From: Helicobacter typhlonius
Lineage (GTDB): Bacteria; Campylobacterota; Campylobacteria; Campylobacterales; Helicobacteraceae
DNA length: 64,000 nucleotides
NCBI RefSeq assembly: GCF_001460635.1
Contig: NZ_LN907858.1
Location: forward strand, 1,550,001-1,614,000
Direction: 5' to 3'
Shown: positions 24,873 through 34,357 of the stretch, one piece after another
Numbering within the stretch: position 1 is the stretch's first letter
Layout: each line of letters opens with the position of its first letter
Notes under the pieces: generated by a model
Told to the model about the DNA's origin: nothing
Seen by the model: the letters and a program-made list of their open reading frames with translations, nothing else
Databases searched by the model: none
Translations under genes and position numbers: made by a program

Positions 24873-26908
24873 GTGATAATATAATTGAATTTTCAATAGC
24901 CAATCAAGCGGCAACACATCTAGGCAGAAAATTATACAATAGCAATCCCCCTGCACTTGCAGAATTAGTAGCCAATTCTTATGATGCATATGCAACAAAA
25001 GTCAATATTATGATAAATAATAGTTTTATTTGCGTGATTGATAATGGTAGAGGGCTTAATATAGATGAATTGCGTAATAAATATGCGAAAATAGGTAAAA
25101 GGAAAATTCAAGAATTCCCCATTAATGACTTAAGTGAGAGAAAGCCTATGGGGCAAAAAGGAATTGGTAAGCTTGCTGCTTTTAGTTTGGGGGACGAATA
25201 TTCTGTATATACCAAGAATTCATTGCAGAATAAATGGATTACTTTCAAGTTATTATATTCGGCTTTTATGAATGATGAAATAACATATCCTGTAGAATGG
25301 AGTGAAGTTGATAATCTTCCTGATTATTTAATGCAATATAACAATTATGATTCAGGTTTCATTGTGGTAATAGAGAGACCAATTAGAACGCCAACACAAT
25401 CTACCATAGCCAATTTAAAAGTTCATTTATCAAGAAGATTTTATATTGCTTCTAGTGAAACCAATTTTACTCTCTATATTAATAATGAAATAGTGGATTT
25501 ATATACTCATGAATATTATAAAAATATAGATTTTCTTGTGTATTTTGGCTATACGAACGATGAAATAAATTCAATCTTTCCAAACATAGATAATGATAAA
25601 AAAATCAAATATACTAAAAACAAAGAAGTGGTTGATTATATTGATGAACATGTAGAAGCAGGATTCAAAGGATGGTTTGGAAGCGCATTAAAACCGAAAC
25701 AATTGCAAACAAAAGATTATGATTTTAACAATGTCATTGTTTATATACACAAAAAAATTGCTGATGAGAATATTTTTAAGGATAGCGGTAATGCTCGTAT
25801 GGCAAGCCAATATTTAGTTGGAGAAATACAAGCTGATTTTTTGCATTCAGACGATTCTCCTATTACTTCAAGCAGACAAGGATTAGATACTTCTGATGAA
25901 TATGTAAAAGAATTTATTGAGAATCTTGATTTTATAAGAAAATTTTTTATAGAGAAATGGGATGAATTTAGAAGCAAAGAGACCATAGAATATTTGCCAG
26001 AATCAATTAGGAACAATGATAGTTATAATAAATGGTTAGAAACTCTAGAGCCAAATGAAAAAAAATTGCATGATAAACTTTTAAATATGATGATGAAGCG
26101 TATTGATACAGCAGAAGATGAGACAATGCAGGATAGGGAAATAAAACAAATGATACAATCTATTGTAAATACGATAAACAATGTTCAAATAGTGGAAATA
26201 GAGAAAAAATTAAACATACAAGAAATTGATGATAAGTATATTGATTTTTTAAATATCTTAATGAATAAAATAGAAAAATCTGAAGCAACTAAGGCTTTTG
26301 AATTGGCTAAGCAGAGAATTTCGGCAATAAAAGAACTTGAAAAAATGTTGGAAGAAAAAGAATTAAAAGAAAAATTTTTTGAAGAGCATTTATATAAACA
26401 TCCTTGGTTGATTAATCCATATTGGAATCAAAAAACTAGCAATCAAGATTCATTTAATACAATAAGGCAAAAATATTATAAAAGTATTGATAAGGAGGGA
26501 GATCAACATAGAAATTTCATTGATATTTTAATTGAAACAGCGGAAGAACAATATCCTATCATAGTTGAATTAAAGAAAAATACGCCAACAGGACATGCAA
26601 ACATAGAATATGAGGATATAACAAAACAAATTAAACAATATAGACAAGCAGTGATGCAAAATTTGCCAAATAATATACAGAAACCCATAAAACCGACAGA
26701 AATTAAAGCATATTACATTATTTCTGAAGATGCTGGATTGAAAGATACTGGAAATACCATTTCATTTTCAGAAGATGAAATGAGGTATCTTAAAGATTCT
26801 AATATTGAATTGTTGAAATATAATCAAATTATTAGTAACGCATATTCATCTTATGATGAGTTCATAAAAATCATAAAGCAAGAAAAAAAGATTCCTAATT
26901 TTGATTAA
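24869..26908 (+). CDS. GHKL (MORC/MutL-like) ATPase with C-terminal PD-(D/E)XK-like nuclease
   Basis: 679 residues. The N-terminal GHKL ATP-binding fold shows the N box ELVANSYDA, the G1 box DNGRGL and the G2 box GQKGIGKLAAFSLG. A long linker with coiled coil follows. The C-terminal 150 residues contain EEHLYKHPWLINP and FIDILI...PIIVELKK, which reads as the D...ExK core of a PD-(D/E)XK nuclease, then a QIKQYRQAV helix. GHKL ATPases beside m5C methylases are known from predicted restriction systems related to the origin of eukaryotic MORC proteins. The nuclease domain is inferred from the motif. It is probably the restriction arm of a two-gene system. Confidence 0.82.
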   Translation: MSDNIIEFSIANQAATHLGRKLYNSNPPALAELVANSYDAYATKVNIMINNSFICVIDNGRGLNIDELRNKYAKIGKRKIQEFPINDLSERKPMGQKGIGKLAAFSLGDEYSVYTKNSLQNKWITFKLLYSAFMNDEITYPVEWSEVDNLPDYLMQYNNYDSGFIVVIERPIRTPTQSTIANLKVHLSRRFYIASSETNFTLYINNEIVDLYTHEYYKNIDFLVYFGYTNDEINSIFPNIDNDKKIKYTKNKEVVDYIDEHVEAGFKGWFGSALKPKQLQTKDYDFNNVIVYIHKKIADENIFKDSGNARMASQYLVGEIQADFLHSDDSPITSSRQGLDTSDEYVKEFIENLDFIRKFFIEKWDEFRSKETIEYLPESIRNNDSYNKWLETLEPNEKKLHDKLLNMMMKRIDTAEDETMQDREIKQMIQSIVNTINNVQIVEIEKKLNIQEIDDKYIDFLNILMNKIEKSEATKAFELAKQRISAIKELEKMLEEKELKEKFFEEHLYKHPWLINPYWNQKTSNQDSFNTIRQKYYKSIDKEGDQHRNFIDILIETAEEQYPIIVELKKNTPTGHANIEYEDITKQIKQYRQAVMQNLPNNIQKPIKPTEIKAYYIISEDAGLKDTGNTISFSEDEMRYLKDSNIELLKYNQIISNAYSSYDEFIKIIKQEKKIPNFD

Positions 26909-27656
26909 TTTATTAAATCTCCTGTTATCGCATTAAAGTAAATCTTCTGCCTTGTAAGATAGAACTTCTTATAAAGAATTATGGATAAAGACCAAGAGAA
27001 TGGGAGAATTTTAAAAATACTTAAAGAAATTGATAAAATGGATAAACAATGATTTGTGCATTTACTTTGTAAGACCAGCTCTCTGCCATATTTGATAAAA
27101 GCTACGCAGAGCTTCGCTTTTCTAAAAATGGTGATGAAACACCAAAAAAGAATTTAGTATTGATAATCGCCCTGTTTTTTTGCCTTAATAGCTTTTTATT
27201 TTGGAGTTTTTCCTCTGCTTTTAGAAATGCGAGGCATTTATCAAAGCAATATTTATTTGTGTGGTTCTGCCACACAAAATATGTTGGTAATTTTGACTTT
27301 ACGCAAAATTACTTGACCGATTAGGATTTTTAAGATAAAATCTAAAATTAGATTTTATCTTAAATTATATATTTAATGTAATTTTAAGCTTTTATCTTGC
27401 TGAATTAAAAACTTTTGTCATTTGGGAACTTTTAAGGGAACTTCTTACAATTAAAGTCTTATAAAACACTATAAATAGGCTTATTTGATAATTTTATTAG
27501 AATCCCTTCCTCTCTGCCATAGTTTCTTTTCTTTCATTTCACTTGATTTCAAAAACCTGCCAAATAGTTTCATTCAGGGAACTTTTCCTTTTAATCATCA
27601 TTGCTTTTAAGCCAATATGCTATAATAGCAACATACTTTAGGGCAAAGGAGATACT
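26909..27656. other. Gene-poor boundary region
   Basis: No convincing gene in about 750 bases. There is a 23-codon frame at 26981 and an open but startless plus-strand frame around 27073-27324. Small repeats are present: CTCTCTGCCATA at 27079-27090 and 27510-27521, and GGGAACTT at 27424, 27436 and 27577. A strong palindrome lies at 27329-27364. Expression signals for the next gene sit at its right end (TGCTATAAT at 27618-27626 and AAAGGAG at 27646-27652). It may hold the element's right boundary, but no attachment-site duplication could be shown. Confidence 0.5.
27329..27364. repeat. 36-bp perfect palindrome (possible bidirectional terminator)
   Basis: Arms TTTAAGATAAAATCTAA and TTAGATTTTATCTTAAA pair perfectly over 17 bp with a two-base loop. 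It is AT-rich and lies in non-coding DNA between the restriction pair and the VapD module, so it may end transcription from both sides or mark an element end. Confidence 0.75.
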
Positions 27657-28016
27657 ATGACGACACCTATCACAAAAAAAGCTATTTTTGGCACAAGATT
27701 TGAGCTTGATGAGGAAAAAATATTGCGTGAGGATATATATGACTTACAAGATATGTATGCAAAGATAGAGGAATTCGCCATAAAAAGAGCTGGGCTTACA
27801 AAGGTATCTAAAAATCATTATGAGTTTAGAGGTGAGAAAAATGCTCAAGCACATTTGGGAATCTTGGTATTTAATTGTTTATTACATTGTGATTGGTTCA
27901 CAAAAAATGTCAAAAACTGGGAATGGCTAGGCGATAGCAATGATGAAAACTATGTGGGGGATATGATAGAATTTTTTAAAAGAGATCCAGAGAATGAAAT
28001 TTGGCAAAACCGATAA
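27657..28016 (+). CDS. Protein upstream of VapD-like toxin, possible antitoxin
   Basis: 119 residues, start supported by AAAGGAG and an extended -10 (TGCTATAAT). Residues 25-65 are helical (LREDIYDLQDMYAKIEEFAIKRAGL) and the C-terminal half is Trp-rich (NCLLHCDWFTKNVKNWEWLG). It overlaps the VapD-like gene by 23 nt, the arrangement of a toxin-antitoxin pair such as vapXD. I do not recognise the family; antitoxin function is inferred from position. Confidence 0.6.
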   Translation: MTTPITKKAIFGTRFELDEEKILREDIYDLQDMYAKIEEFAIKRAGLTKVSKNHYEFRGEKNAQAHLGILVFNCLLHCDWFTKNVKNWEWLGDSNDENYVGDMIEFFKRDPENEIWQNR

Positions 28017-28387
28017 TAAGAGACTCAAATCCATAGCCTTTGACTTAGATACTAAAGCTTTGCAAGAGCATTACACAAAAGGTGATTGGCATAATGCTTA
28101 TAATGATATAGCTGCTTTTTTAGGTAAGCAGCATTTTACACTTTCTCAAGGTTCTGTGTATGATTCTACGACAAAATTCAGTGATAGGGAATTGGGATTT
28201 TTAATTGAAACAATGAGTGAGGAACTCACTTGGCTACCTCATTGTGTTAAAAGCATACGAGGTTTATGACCAACCTGTAATGATTGATTATACACAGCAG
28301 CTAAGAGATAGTGCTACACAAGATTTAAGCTTAACCAACAAACAAGATAAAGCCACGCAAAAGCTCAAGGAAAAGATAGGTAACTAA
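27994..28387 (+). pseudogene. vapD: VapD-like RNase with a 3' frameshift
   Basis: The N-terminal 85 residues match VapD, a Cas2-fold endoribonuclease: SIAFDLDTKALQEHY, NAYNDIAAFLG, LSQGSVY and the LTWLPHCVK helix. The current frame stops at 28269 after SIRGL. Removing one A from the AAAA run at 28249-28252 restores a continuation, VKAYEVYDQPVMIDYTQQL, running to 28387. Either the gene has decayed, the run has an indel error, or the short form is functional. The 91-residue form covers most of the ~95-residue family length, so some activity is possible. Confidence 0.68.
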
Positions 28388-28491
28388 GATTTGAAAGAAT
28401 ATTAAATTACGATGAGAATCTAGGAGATTTTAAAACAACCTCCATTTTGCACAACCCCCTAAACCAAATAATGCCCAAATTTATTTTAGCC

Positions 28492-29544
28492 CTATTTAGG
28501 ATCAAATATGTTAAGAAACTGCTCCAAACAAAAAAGCTGCCATTTTTGATCTCCACTTAATTGAATGTTGGGAGAAAGCAGAAATTCATCTCGTTTTGGC
28601 TCATAATCTCTCAACCAATAATCCACCTCCCGTGGCATAGGAATTTTATTTGGAATCTCCATTCCCTTATATCGCATTGAAAAAAGCTCTCGCACTATAT
28701 ATTTTGGCTCACCATTTCTAATTCTATACAAATCTAATGGGGCAGACATTCTAACTTTTTGAGCGGGATCAAGGTATCTCATATTATTTTTTTGGAACAT
28801 ATGCCAATAAGAAGTGCTTGATTCTATGGCAAATACTTCGTCCATAAATCTTAAAAAATCAATCTTGTTACCCAAACGATATGGCTCAAACATACATTTT
28901 GTATCAACATATGATTTCAATGCTAGACTTGGTTCTAAAAAAGTATAACGTTCTACAAACTCATCAAATCCCCAATCTTTAGCGAGTAATTTATCCATAC
29001 CGCCAAATACTAAGTCAAAACTTTCACCCACACACATTGTGTCAATCCCAAGTCTTTTGGCAGTGCTTAACGCAATATCAATCAAGGGTTCTATGGAATG
29101 GCAAGGCACACCATCAAATGCAAAAATGTCGGGCAATCTCGCTACAACATCTTCCCAATAAACAGGCACTACAATATGCTCTAGCCCATAATACTCTGCA
29201 TATCTATGCGCATTTTCTGTCTCATCAATAGCATTAGGTGAACCTATACATTTTAATGTAAAAGCCTTTGCGCCTTTTGGGAGATAGGAAGCAACAATAG
29301 CAGAATCTATTCCTCCGCTTAGCATAATACCCGTGCTGTTGGGATTAAGTCCTTGCATTTTTTTAGCAATATAAGAATCTAGCTCTTTTGCATCTGCAAT
29401 AGTGTCTATGGTGGAATCTAAAACAAGATTTCGATGCGATAAATGAGGAAAAAAATTCCTAGACTCATCTGCAACATACCTAAAAGCCAAATAGTGGCTC
29501 ATACAATATACCTTATCATCTAGTATGGAATCACTTGTTCCCAT
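28492..29544 (-). CDS. Asparagine-synthase-like PP-loop ATP pyrophosphatase, short form
   Basis: 350 residues. The synthetase domain begins with MLSGGIDSAIVAS, the ATP-binding PP-loop, and continues with AFTLKCIGSPNAIDETENAHRYAEYYG. The usual N-terminal class II glutamine amidotransferase with Cys2 is absent. It probably adenylates a carboxylate and transfers an amine to a surface sugar or small metabolite. It is the last gene of the leftward operon and follows a second, different asparagine-synthase-like gene. Substrate unknown. SD GGAG precedes the ATG. Confidence 0.82.
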   Translation of the reverse strand: MGTSDSILDDKVYCMSHYLAFRYVADESRNFFPHLSHRNLVLDSTIDTIADAKELDSYIAKKMQGLNPNSTGIMLSGGIDSAIVASYLPKGAKAFTLKCIGSPNAIDETENAHRYAEYYGLEHIVVPVYWEDVVARLPDIFAFDGVPCHSIEPLIDIALSTAKRLGIDTMCVGESFDLVFGGMDKLLAKDWGFDEFVERYTFLEPSLALKSYVDTKCMFEPYRLGNKIDFLRFMDEVFAIESSTSYWHMFQKNNMRYLDPAQKVRMSAPLDLYRIRNGEPKYIVRELFSMRYKGMEIPNKIPMPREVDYWLRDYEPKRDEFLLSPNIQLSGDQKWQLFCLEQFLNIFDPK

Positions 29545-29701
29545 AATTACTCCTTTAGTAAGATTTACAGCAAATATGCCCTCAAATACAAACAGGCAAC
29601 ATAAGAAACAAATAGTGCAAAAAGAATAAGTAACCGAAAGAAAGTGAAAGAATAAAAAGTAAGAACTAGAAGTGATTTATAATATGTAGCACAATTAAGT
29701 G

Positions 29702-31021
29702 CTACCCCCCCCCCCGATATTTATCAAACACTTCCACGAAAGTGTTTAGATTATATATCATAAATTTCTCCCAAGCGGTGAAACAACTCAAATCATTGCT
29801 TTTAAAAATTTGTGTATGCAAATCCATAGTAAAAGGCTTTTTCTTATCCCATAAGGCAAATGGAACAGGAAAGCCTTTTTTGACACGATTAATGATAGAT
29901 TCTGGAAGATATGATTTAGCAATATATTTTAATAAAAACTTCGCAATACAATATTTATCGCTAAAATATTTATAATCTTTAATATATTGTGGCACAGGAA
30001 TATTTGCACATACTTTATAATCAAATGGAAGACTATTTACAAAATCTATTAATGCAGAATCTAAAAACACAAAACCATTTTCAAAGCCACAAAAACTAAG
30101 TGCATTAGCCCCTCTATCAACTAAGCCACGAGTATGCAAAGATTGTATGAAATGTAGCATAATATTACGTATATCATCTGGCATATTTACCAAAGACAAT
30201 GGGGCAATGAGTTCCATATCATCTACAATATACTGGTCGTGAATAATTGATTTTAATTTTTGTGATGAGATATAACGATAGTTGGATAAAATATAGCGAT
30301 AAAAATCTTTCTTGTCCCCTTGAAAGCTGACATACATCAGTAAATTATGAGAATAGCCGCCAAACAAGTCATCTGCACCTTCCCCACACAAAACAATATC
30401 ACAACAATCTTTTCTAGCCTGTGTTTCAGCATAAGCAAGTGGCAATTCATTTGGGTGTAAGGGTGCAGCCTTATGCTTGATTAAGGCTTTCATCAAAGAA
30501 TCTTTGTCAAAAAAATCTGTGTAATCTAGCACCTTTTCATAATGAATAGTAAAAAATCTATTGGCAACTTCTCTAGAGTATTCAAACTCATCATCTCCAT
30601 AAAAGCCCATACTATATGTGTAAATTTCCCTTTCTGGATATAGTCTTTTACATATTGCCACAAGTAAGGAGCTGTCAAGTCCGCCGCTTAATAAAATACC
30701 AATTCTACGCGCATTTTGAACCTTTTTTTTAATAGATTCTATAAGTAAATATTCAGCTATTGTAGCAGATTGACTAATACTTATGTCTTTCCTAGTATCA
30801 AACCTAAGAGAATTAAAGGAATCTAAATGACTCTTGCGTCTAAAATCATCAAACATTGTCCAATGCAACACAGGATAACGGAAGCTAAAAAAACTTGTGA
30901 TTCCATAAGCACTATAATCACTAAAGCCATTTTTACAAACAGCCTGTGATAAATTCTCATAATAGATTTGTTCATCTATTTTATGAAACCTATTCTGTAA
31001 TCCAAACATCATTTCATACAT
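29702..31021 (-). CDS. Asparagine-synthase-like enzyme ending in a poly-G tract
   Basis: 439 residues. It has ILLSGGLDSSLLVAI (PP-loop) and CGEGADDLFGGYSH, the two ATP/substrate motifs of asparagine synthase. As in its neighbour, no glutamine amidotransferase domain with Cys2 is present. Its last codons are inside a G11 tract (29705-29715 on the plus strand), giving the ending YRGGG. One extra G would replace the stop with about 45 hydrophobic residues; one fewer G gives a two-residue change. The C-terminus is thus length-variable. It acts in the same polysaccharide or metabolite pathway as the rest of the operon; substrate unknown. Confidence 0.82.
   Translation of the reverse strand: MYEMMFGLQNRFHKIDEQIYYENLSQAVCKNGFSDYSAYGITSFFSFRYPVLHWTMFDDFRRKSHLDSFNSLRFDTRKDISISQSATIAEYLLIESIKKKVQNARRIGILLSGGLDSSLLVAICKRLYPEREIYTYSMGFYGDDEFEYSREVANRFFTIHYEKVLDYTDFFDKDSLMKALIKHKAAPLHPNELPLAYAETQARKDCCDIVLCGEGADDLFGGYSHNLLMYVSFQGDKKDFYRYILSNYRYISSQKLKSIIHDQYIVDDMELIAPLSLVNMPDDIRNIMLHFIQSLHTRGLVDRGANALSFCGFENGFVFLDSALIDFVNSLPFDYKVCANIPVPQYIKDYKYFSDKYCIAKFLLKYIAKSYLPESIINRVKKGFPVPFALWDKKKPFTMDLHTQIFKSNDLSCFTAWEKFMIYNLNTFVEVFDKYRGGG
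29705..29715. repeat. Poly-C/G tract, 11 bases
   Basis: Eleven C on the plus strand at the 3' end of the 29702-31021 gene. Long G/C homopolymers in this AT-rich genome are slippage-prone contingency sites. Confidence 0.9.
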
Positions 31022-31040
31022 TATTTACCCTTACTCAACT

Positions 31041-31977
31041 TTACTTTATTTCTGCTAACTCTTGTTTAGTCATTTGAGCGCCCGGTGTAACTTGCTCTCC
31101 CTCGCTACCATAACAATAATAGCACGCACTAATTGGAGAAGCTGCTCGTATAAAGTCTTGTAAATTCCTATAGCTAAACACAGGCAGCACCCCCCCCCCC
31201 CCCGAATCTCGTAAGGGTGTCAAATATTCTTTGAGCATTCGGTCGCACGTGTATGCCATCTAATGCACATAGAGAAAAATTTTGCACAATATGTGAAATA
31301 GTTGCCCTAGAACAACGCGTAATAAAACCATTTTCCATTGTTAAACACTCTTTGGCAAAAGTGCAAGAATCAAATACTTTTTGCATATATTCTTCTGGCA
31401 GTCTCTTCATATATTTGTCGCCACATTTGCTCCACAAACCTTCGCCCCTATAAACATTCCTCCGAATCACAGCTACGCCATATTTGTCTAGCATTTCTTC
31501 TAGTTTTTCAGCACTTTTTGCATTCACTTCTCCATAATCAGACACCCTAACAAAAAATTTTTTATGCTGTAAAAGTTTTAATACAGGATCTTTTGGAATA
31601 ATCGTGGCATTTGTAGCCACACAAACATATCGTATTCTGTCTTGTTTTGCTACAAATTCTAAAATATCCTTACAATGAGGATGCAAGAAAAATTCACCAC
31701 CCTGAAATTGTAAATAAGCAATCCTAGATTCTGTGATGAGCGCTTGTATATCAGCAATAATCTCTTCGTAAGGATAAAATGGTAATTGCTTTGCGAGATA
31801 TGGGGAGAAGTTAGCACAATTCCTGCACTTCAATGTGCAATTTTGCCCGACTATCACAACAATATTATTAATCGTATTAACATATTGTATGAGCAGCTTA
31901 TCTTTGTAGCTAGATTCTGGTAAAAGTTGAATAAGTTTTTTTCTTGCAAATCTTCCAATCTTATACATAATATCCAT
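31041..31977 (-). CDS. Phase-variable radical SAM protein, frame OFF in this sequence
   Basis: The start at 31977 is set by GGAGGAG; the upstream ATG at 31992 overlaps the preceding stop. The N-terminal part has the radical SAM cluster motif CTLKCRNC, LQFQGGEFFLHP and VCVATNATIIP. At 31190-31203 a G14 tract (on the coding strand) shifts the frame and gives a stop about 12 bases past the tract (31174-31176). With 13 or 16 G the frame continues through LPVFSYRNLQDF and CYYCYGSEGEQV, a SPASM-like Cys pair, to 31041. The gene is therefore a contingency gene currently off. It probably modifies a sugar or peptide in surface polysaccharide synthesis; substrate unknown. Confidence 0.8.
31190..31203. 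repeat. Poly-C/G tract, 14 bases
   Basis: Fourteen C on the plus strand inside the radical SAM gene. The two parts of the gene join in frame only at a tract length of 13 or 16. Confidence 0.93.
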
Positions 31978-31991
31978 ATTGCACTCCTCCA

Positions 31992-32423
31992 TTATTGATT
32001 TTGTTCTGCTTCTTGCCGAAGTGAGAGTAAAACATTATTAAGCAAGGTTGAACTTGTGCCTTGTGTGTATGGAAAATATACAATTCTCACACCTCTTTTT
32101 GCAAATTCTTCATCAATTTTTTGCCATTTTGGCGTAGCAAACCAATCATCGCCAACAAACATAATGTCAAATTTTAATTTATCGTGCATAGCAAGCTTGT
32201 CCATATTTTCTTGTGGAATAACAGCATCTACAAATCTAATATTTCTCACAATTTCCATTCTCTCGTGAAAAGGAATAACTGCTTTTTTGTTCTTATAACC
32301 TACTAACTCATCAGTAGTAATTCCAACAATTAGCTTATCGCACATAGATTTTGCATTACGCAATAAATTCAAATGTCCAATATGAAACAAATCATAAACA
32401 CCAGTTGTATAACCAACTATCAT
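31992..32423 (-). CDS. tagD: Glycerol-3-phosphate cytidylyltransferase-like enzyme
   Basis: 143 residues from the ATG at 32423, chosen for its GGAGGAG site. The nucleotidyltransferase fold shows GYTTGVYDLFHIGHLNLL (the HxGH motif), VGITTDEL and TQGTSST. These match TagD/TarD-type enzymes that make CDP-glycerol from CTP and glycerol-3-phosphate. The adjoining gene resembles a CDP-glycerol-dependent transferase, which supports the substrate. Its own stop overlaps the start region of the radical SAM gene. The exact alcohol phosphate used is inferred. Confidence 0.83.
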   Translation of the reverse strand: MIVGYTTGVYDLFHIGHLNLLRNAKSMCDKLIVGITTDELVGYKNKKAVIPFHERMEIVRNIRFVDAVIPQENMDKLAMHDKLKFDIMFVGDDWFATPKWQKIDEEFAKRGVRIVYFPYTQGTSSTLLNNVLLSLRQEAEQNQ

Positions 32424-32437
32424 TGTTGCTCCTCCAA

Positions 32438-34007
32438 TCACTTATAGGTTTTTTGCATATCTTCAAGTAATACTGATAAAATAGTATTTGTGCTACCATT
32501 CTTAGGAAAATAAAAATTCTGTTTCAAAATTTCATCCCTAAGAGCAAATCTAGTAAAGAAAGTTGCCTCATAGTCATCACGAAATCGTGCCAAAAACTCC
32601 AATAAATCATCTGCATTACTAGCAATAAAACAACCTTGCAATACGCGCAATGCCCACCAATTAACTTCTGAACGAAAATCGCCCTGTGTATAGATTGTAG
32701 GCTTACCACTAAGAAATGCGTAAATCAACATAGAGCTTGTGTCTGAGACCAAAACATCAGCGCGTGAAAAACTCTCAATAATGCTAGGACTTTCGTCCCA
32801 AAGCCCATTTTGCTGCACATCATTTTTAAAACTATCCCATTGCGCTTGTGTCATAATTTTTTGATTATGGACAACATAATCGTGGAGATTTGGGTGCGGA
32901 CGAAAATGTAAAAGGATTCTGCTAGCTTTTGCTTCTAGTAACAGCAATTTGGTATAGCTTAAAAAAGTGGAGTGTGTCTCCTTGACACCCCACCGAGGCA
33001 TATAGAGCACACGAATGCGATGAGGACATCTTACTGAATCTGGTTTGAGTGATGCTTGATGTTGCTGTATAGTTTGTGCGCTATTAGCATATGCAATCAA
33101 TTCATCAAATCTTGCGCACCCGGTAACTTTAATTGTAAGCAGACTTTTATTTTTCTGTTGAGCACCTGCAACTTGAGCGTGAAATGTTGTAGGTGAAAAT
33201 AGGTAGTCATAATAACGTAGATTATCCTCACTATAGGCGCAAACATCATCGTGTAATTCAAAAGCATATACTCCATATTCAACATAGCAAAGCTTAGAAA
33301 TAATTGCAATATGTCTGCTATGCCAAGTTTCTGGACGTAGCCCACTATAAGGGCGAGTAGTAAAGCAATAATGCGCCATACAATCACTAGGGGTGAGATA
33401 GGTCATTGCATTAAAAGCGTGATTCTCTTCCCATTTATCAAATCCCAAAATGCAAAGCAAGTTTGTTTGTGTTTGTAGGGATTGAGAGAATAGAGAGTTG
33501 ATTACCTGTGCGTAAGATTTATGCTTTTGCTCTTGATTGATTCTTAATTCTGCACAAACTCTATCTAAATCTTCTTTTGTAATGACAGGACAATGCATTT
33601 TGTGAGCAAATGTTTGCAAGCAATGACTAGCACCTAAATCATAAAATCTATTACTGCTGACCTTTGAGGGCATAGCAAGCACAATGACTTCAAAAACTGG
33701 ATTTTTTAAAAAAGTGTGCGCTATTGGCTCTAACGCCTCCCAACTTGCTCCCCAATCATTGTAAAAAACAACACGAATTTTATATGTAATGTCTAATAAA
33801 TCAGTATTTTGCGGGGGGGGGGGGAGCAAATGCACTAGGGGCGCAAATGGTGCGAGATTGAAAAAGTGTATTAAAGTTTTTCTGCTCTTGATGTCTAGCT
33901 ATGGCTTGACGCATTGATTGTAATTTACGCCAAAGCATAGTAGGACACAGCTTTTTGACTATCTGTTTGAATGTCCTAATAACCTTTACTACCACCACTA
34001 TCTCCAA
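32438..34007 (-). CDS. Phase-variable CDP-glycerol glycerophosphotransferase-like enzyme, frame OFF
   Basis: The main frame (32438-33835) reads a TagF/TagB-like transferase: IRVLYMPRWGVKET, LLHFRPHPNLHDYV and DVLVSDTSSMLIYAFLSGKPTIY. The natural start appears to be the ATG at 34007 (MEIVVVVKVIRTFKQ...), but a C12 tract on the coding strand (33813-33824) throws that frame out and it stops at 33801. A tract of 11 or 14 joins the two parts in frame. A GTG at 33835 could start the main frame at low level. It probably adds glycerol phosphate to a surface polysaccharide, using product of the adjacent cytidylyltransferase. Confidence 0.78.
33813..33824. repeat. Poly-G/C tract, 12 bases
   Basis: Twelve G on the plus strand near the 5' end of the transferase gene. 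In-frame lengths are 11 and 14. Confidence 0.92.
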
Positions 34008-34357
34008 ATATGCTTGTCTGCCTCTTACTGCCTTTCAAGCTTAACATCTTAGGCTATAAAATATATGCAAAGTATCAAATACAAAAACAAAGAGCGGATT
34101 GTAATACAACAAAGACAATTTTGTACTTAAACCTTGTAAAATCTAAGAATGCTACCATACAAATATCGTTTTGCTCAATCTCTTAAATAGCTTATATATC
34201 ATCTCGTCTCAATACCCAATGCCGCAGAGATACAAGCCATTAGGCTTAAGGACAAAGCGGTGCGCTCATAATTTGGTAGCGATACAAATAAAACATCAAT
34301 CGCAATGGTTTGTGTGCCTTGCCTTACTTAACTAGCATATTGATTTTATAGAAAACT
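34008..34357. other. Intergenic region with a possible gene remnant
   Basis: About 350 bases between the transferase and the permease. On the minus strand, from ~34330 to the stop at 34199, there is a startless frame with protein-like composition (IDVLFVSLPNYERTALSLSL), possibly a piece of a decayed membrane protein. Promoters for the leftward operon probably lie here, but none is clear enough to place. Confidence 0.35.

Noticed and set aside
27073-27324. Open plus-strand frame as a possible gene
   Set aside because: It has no start codon or ribosome site at its front and the product shows no domain; kept only as a note in the gene-poor region.
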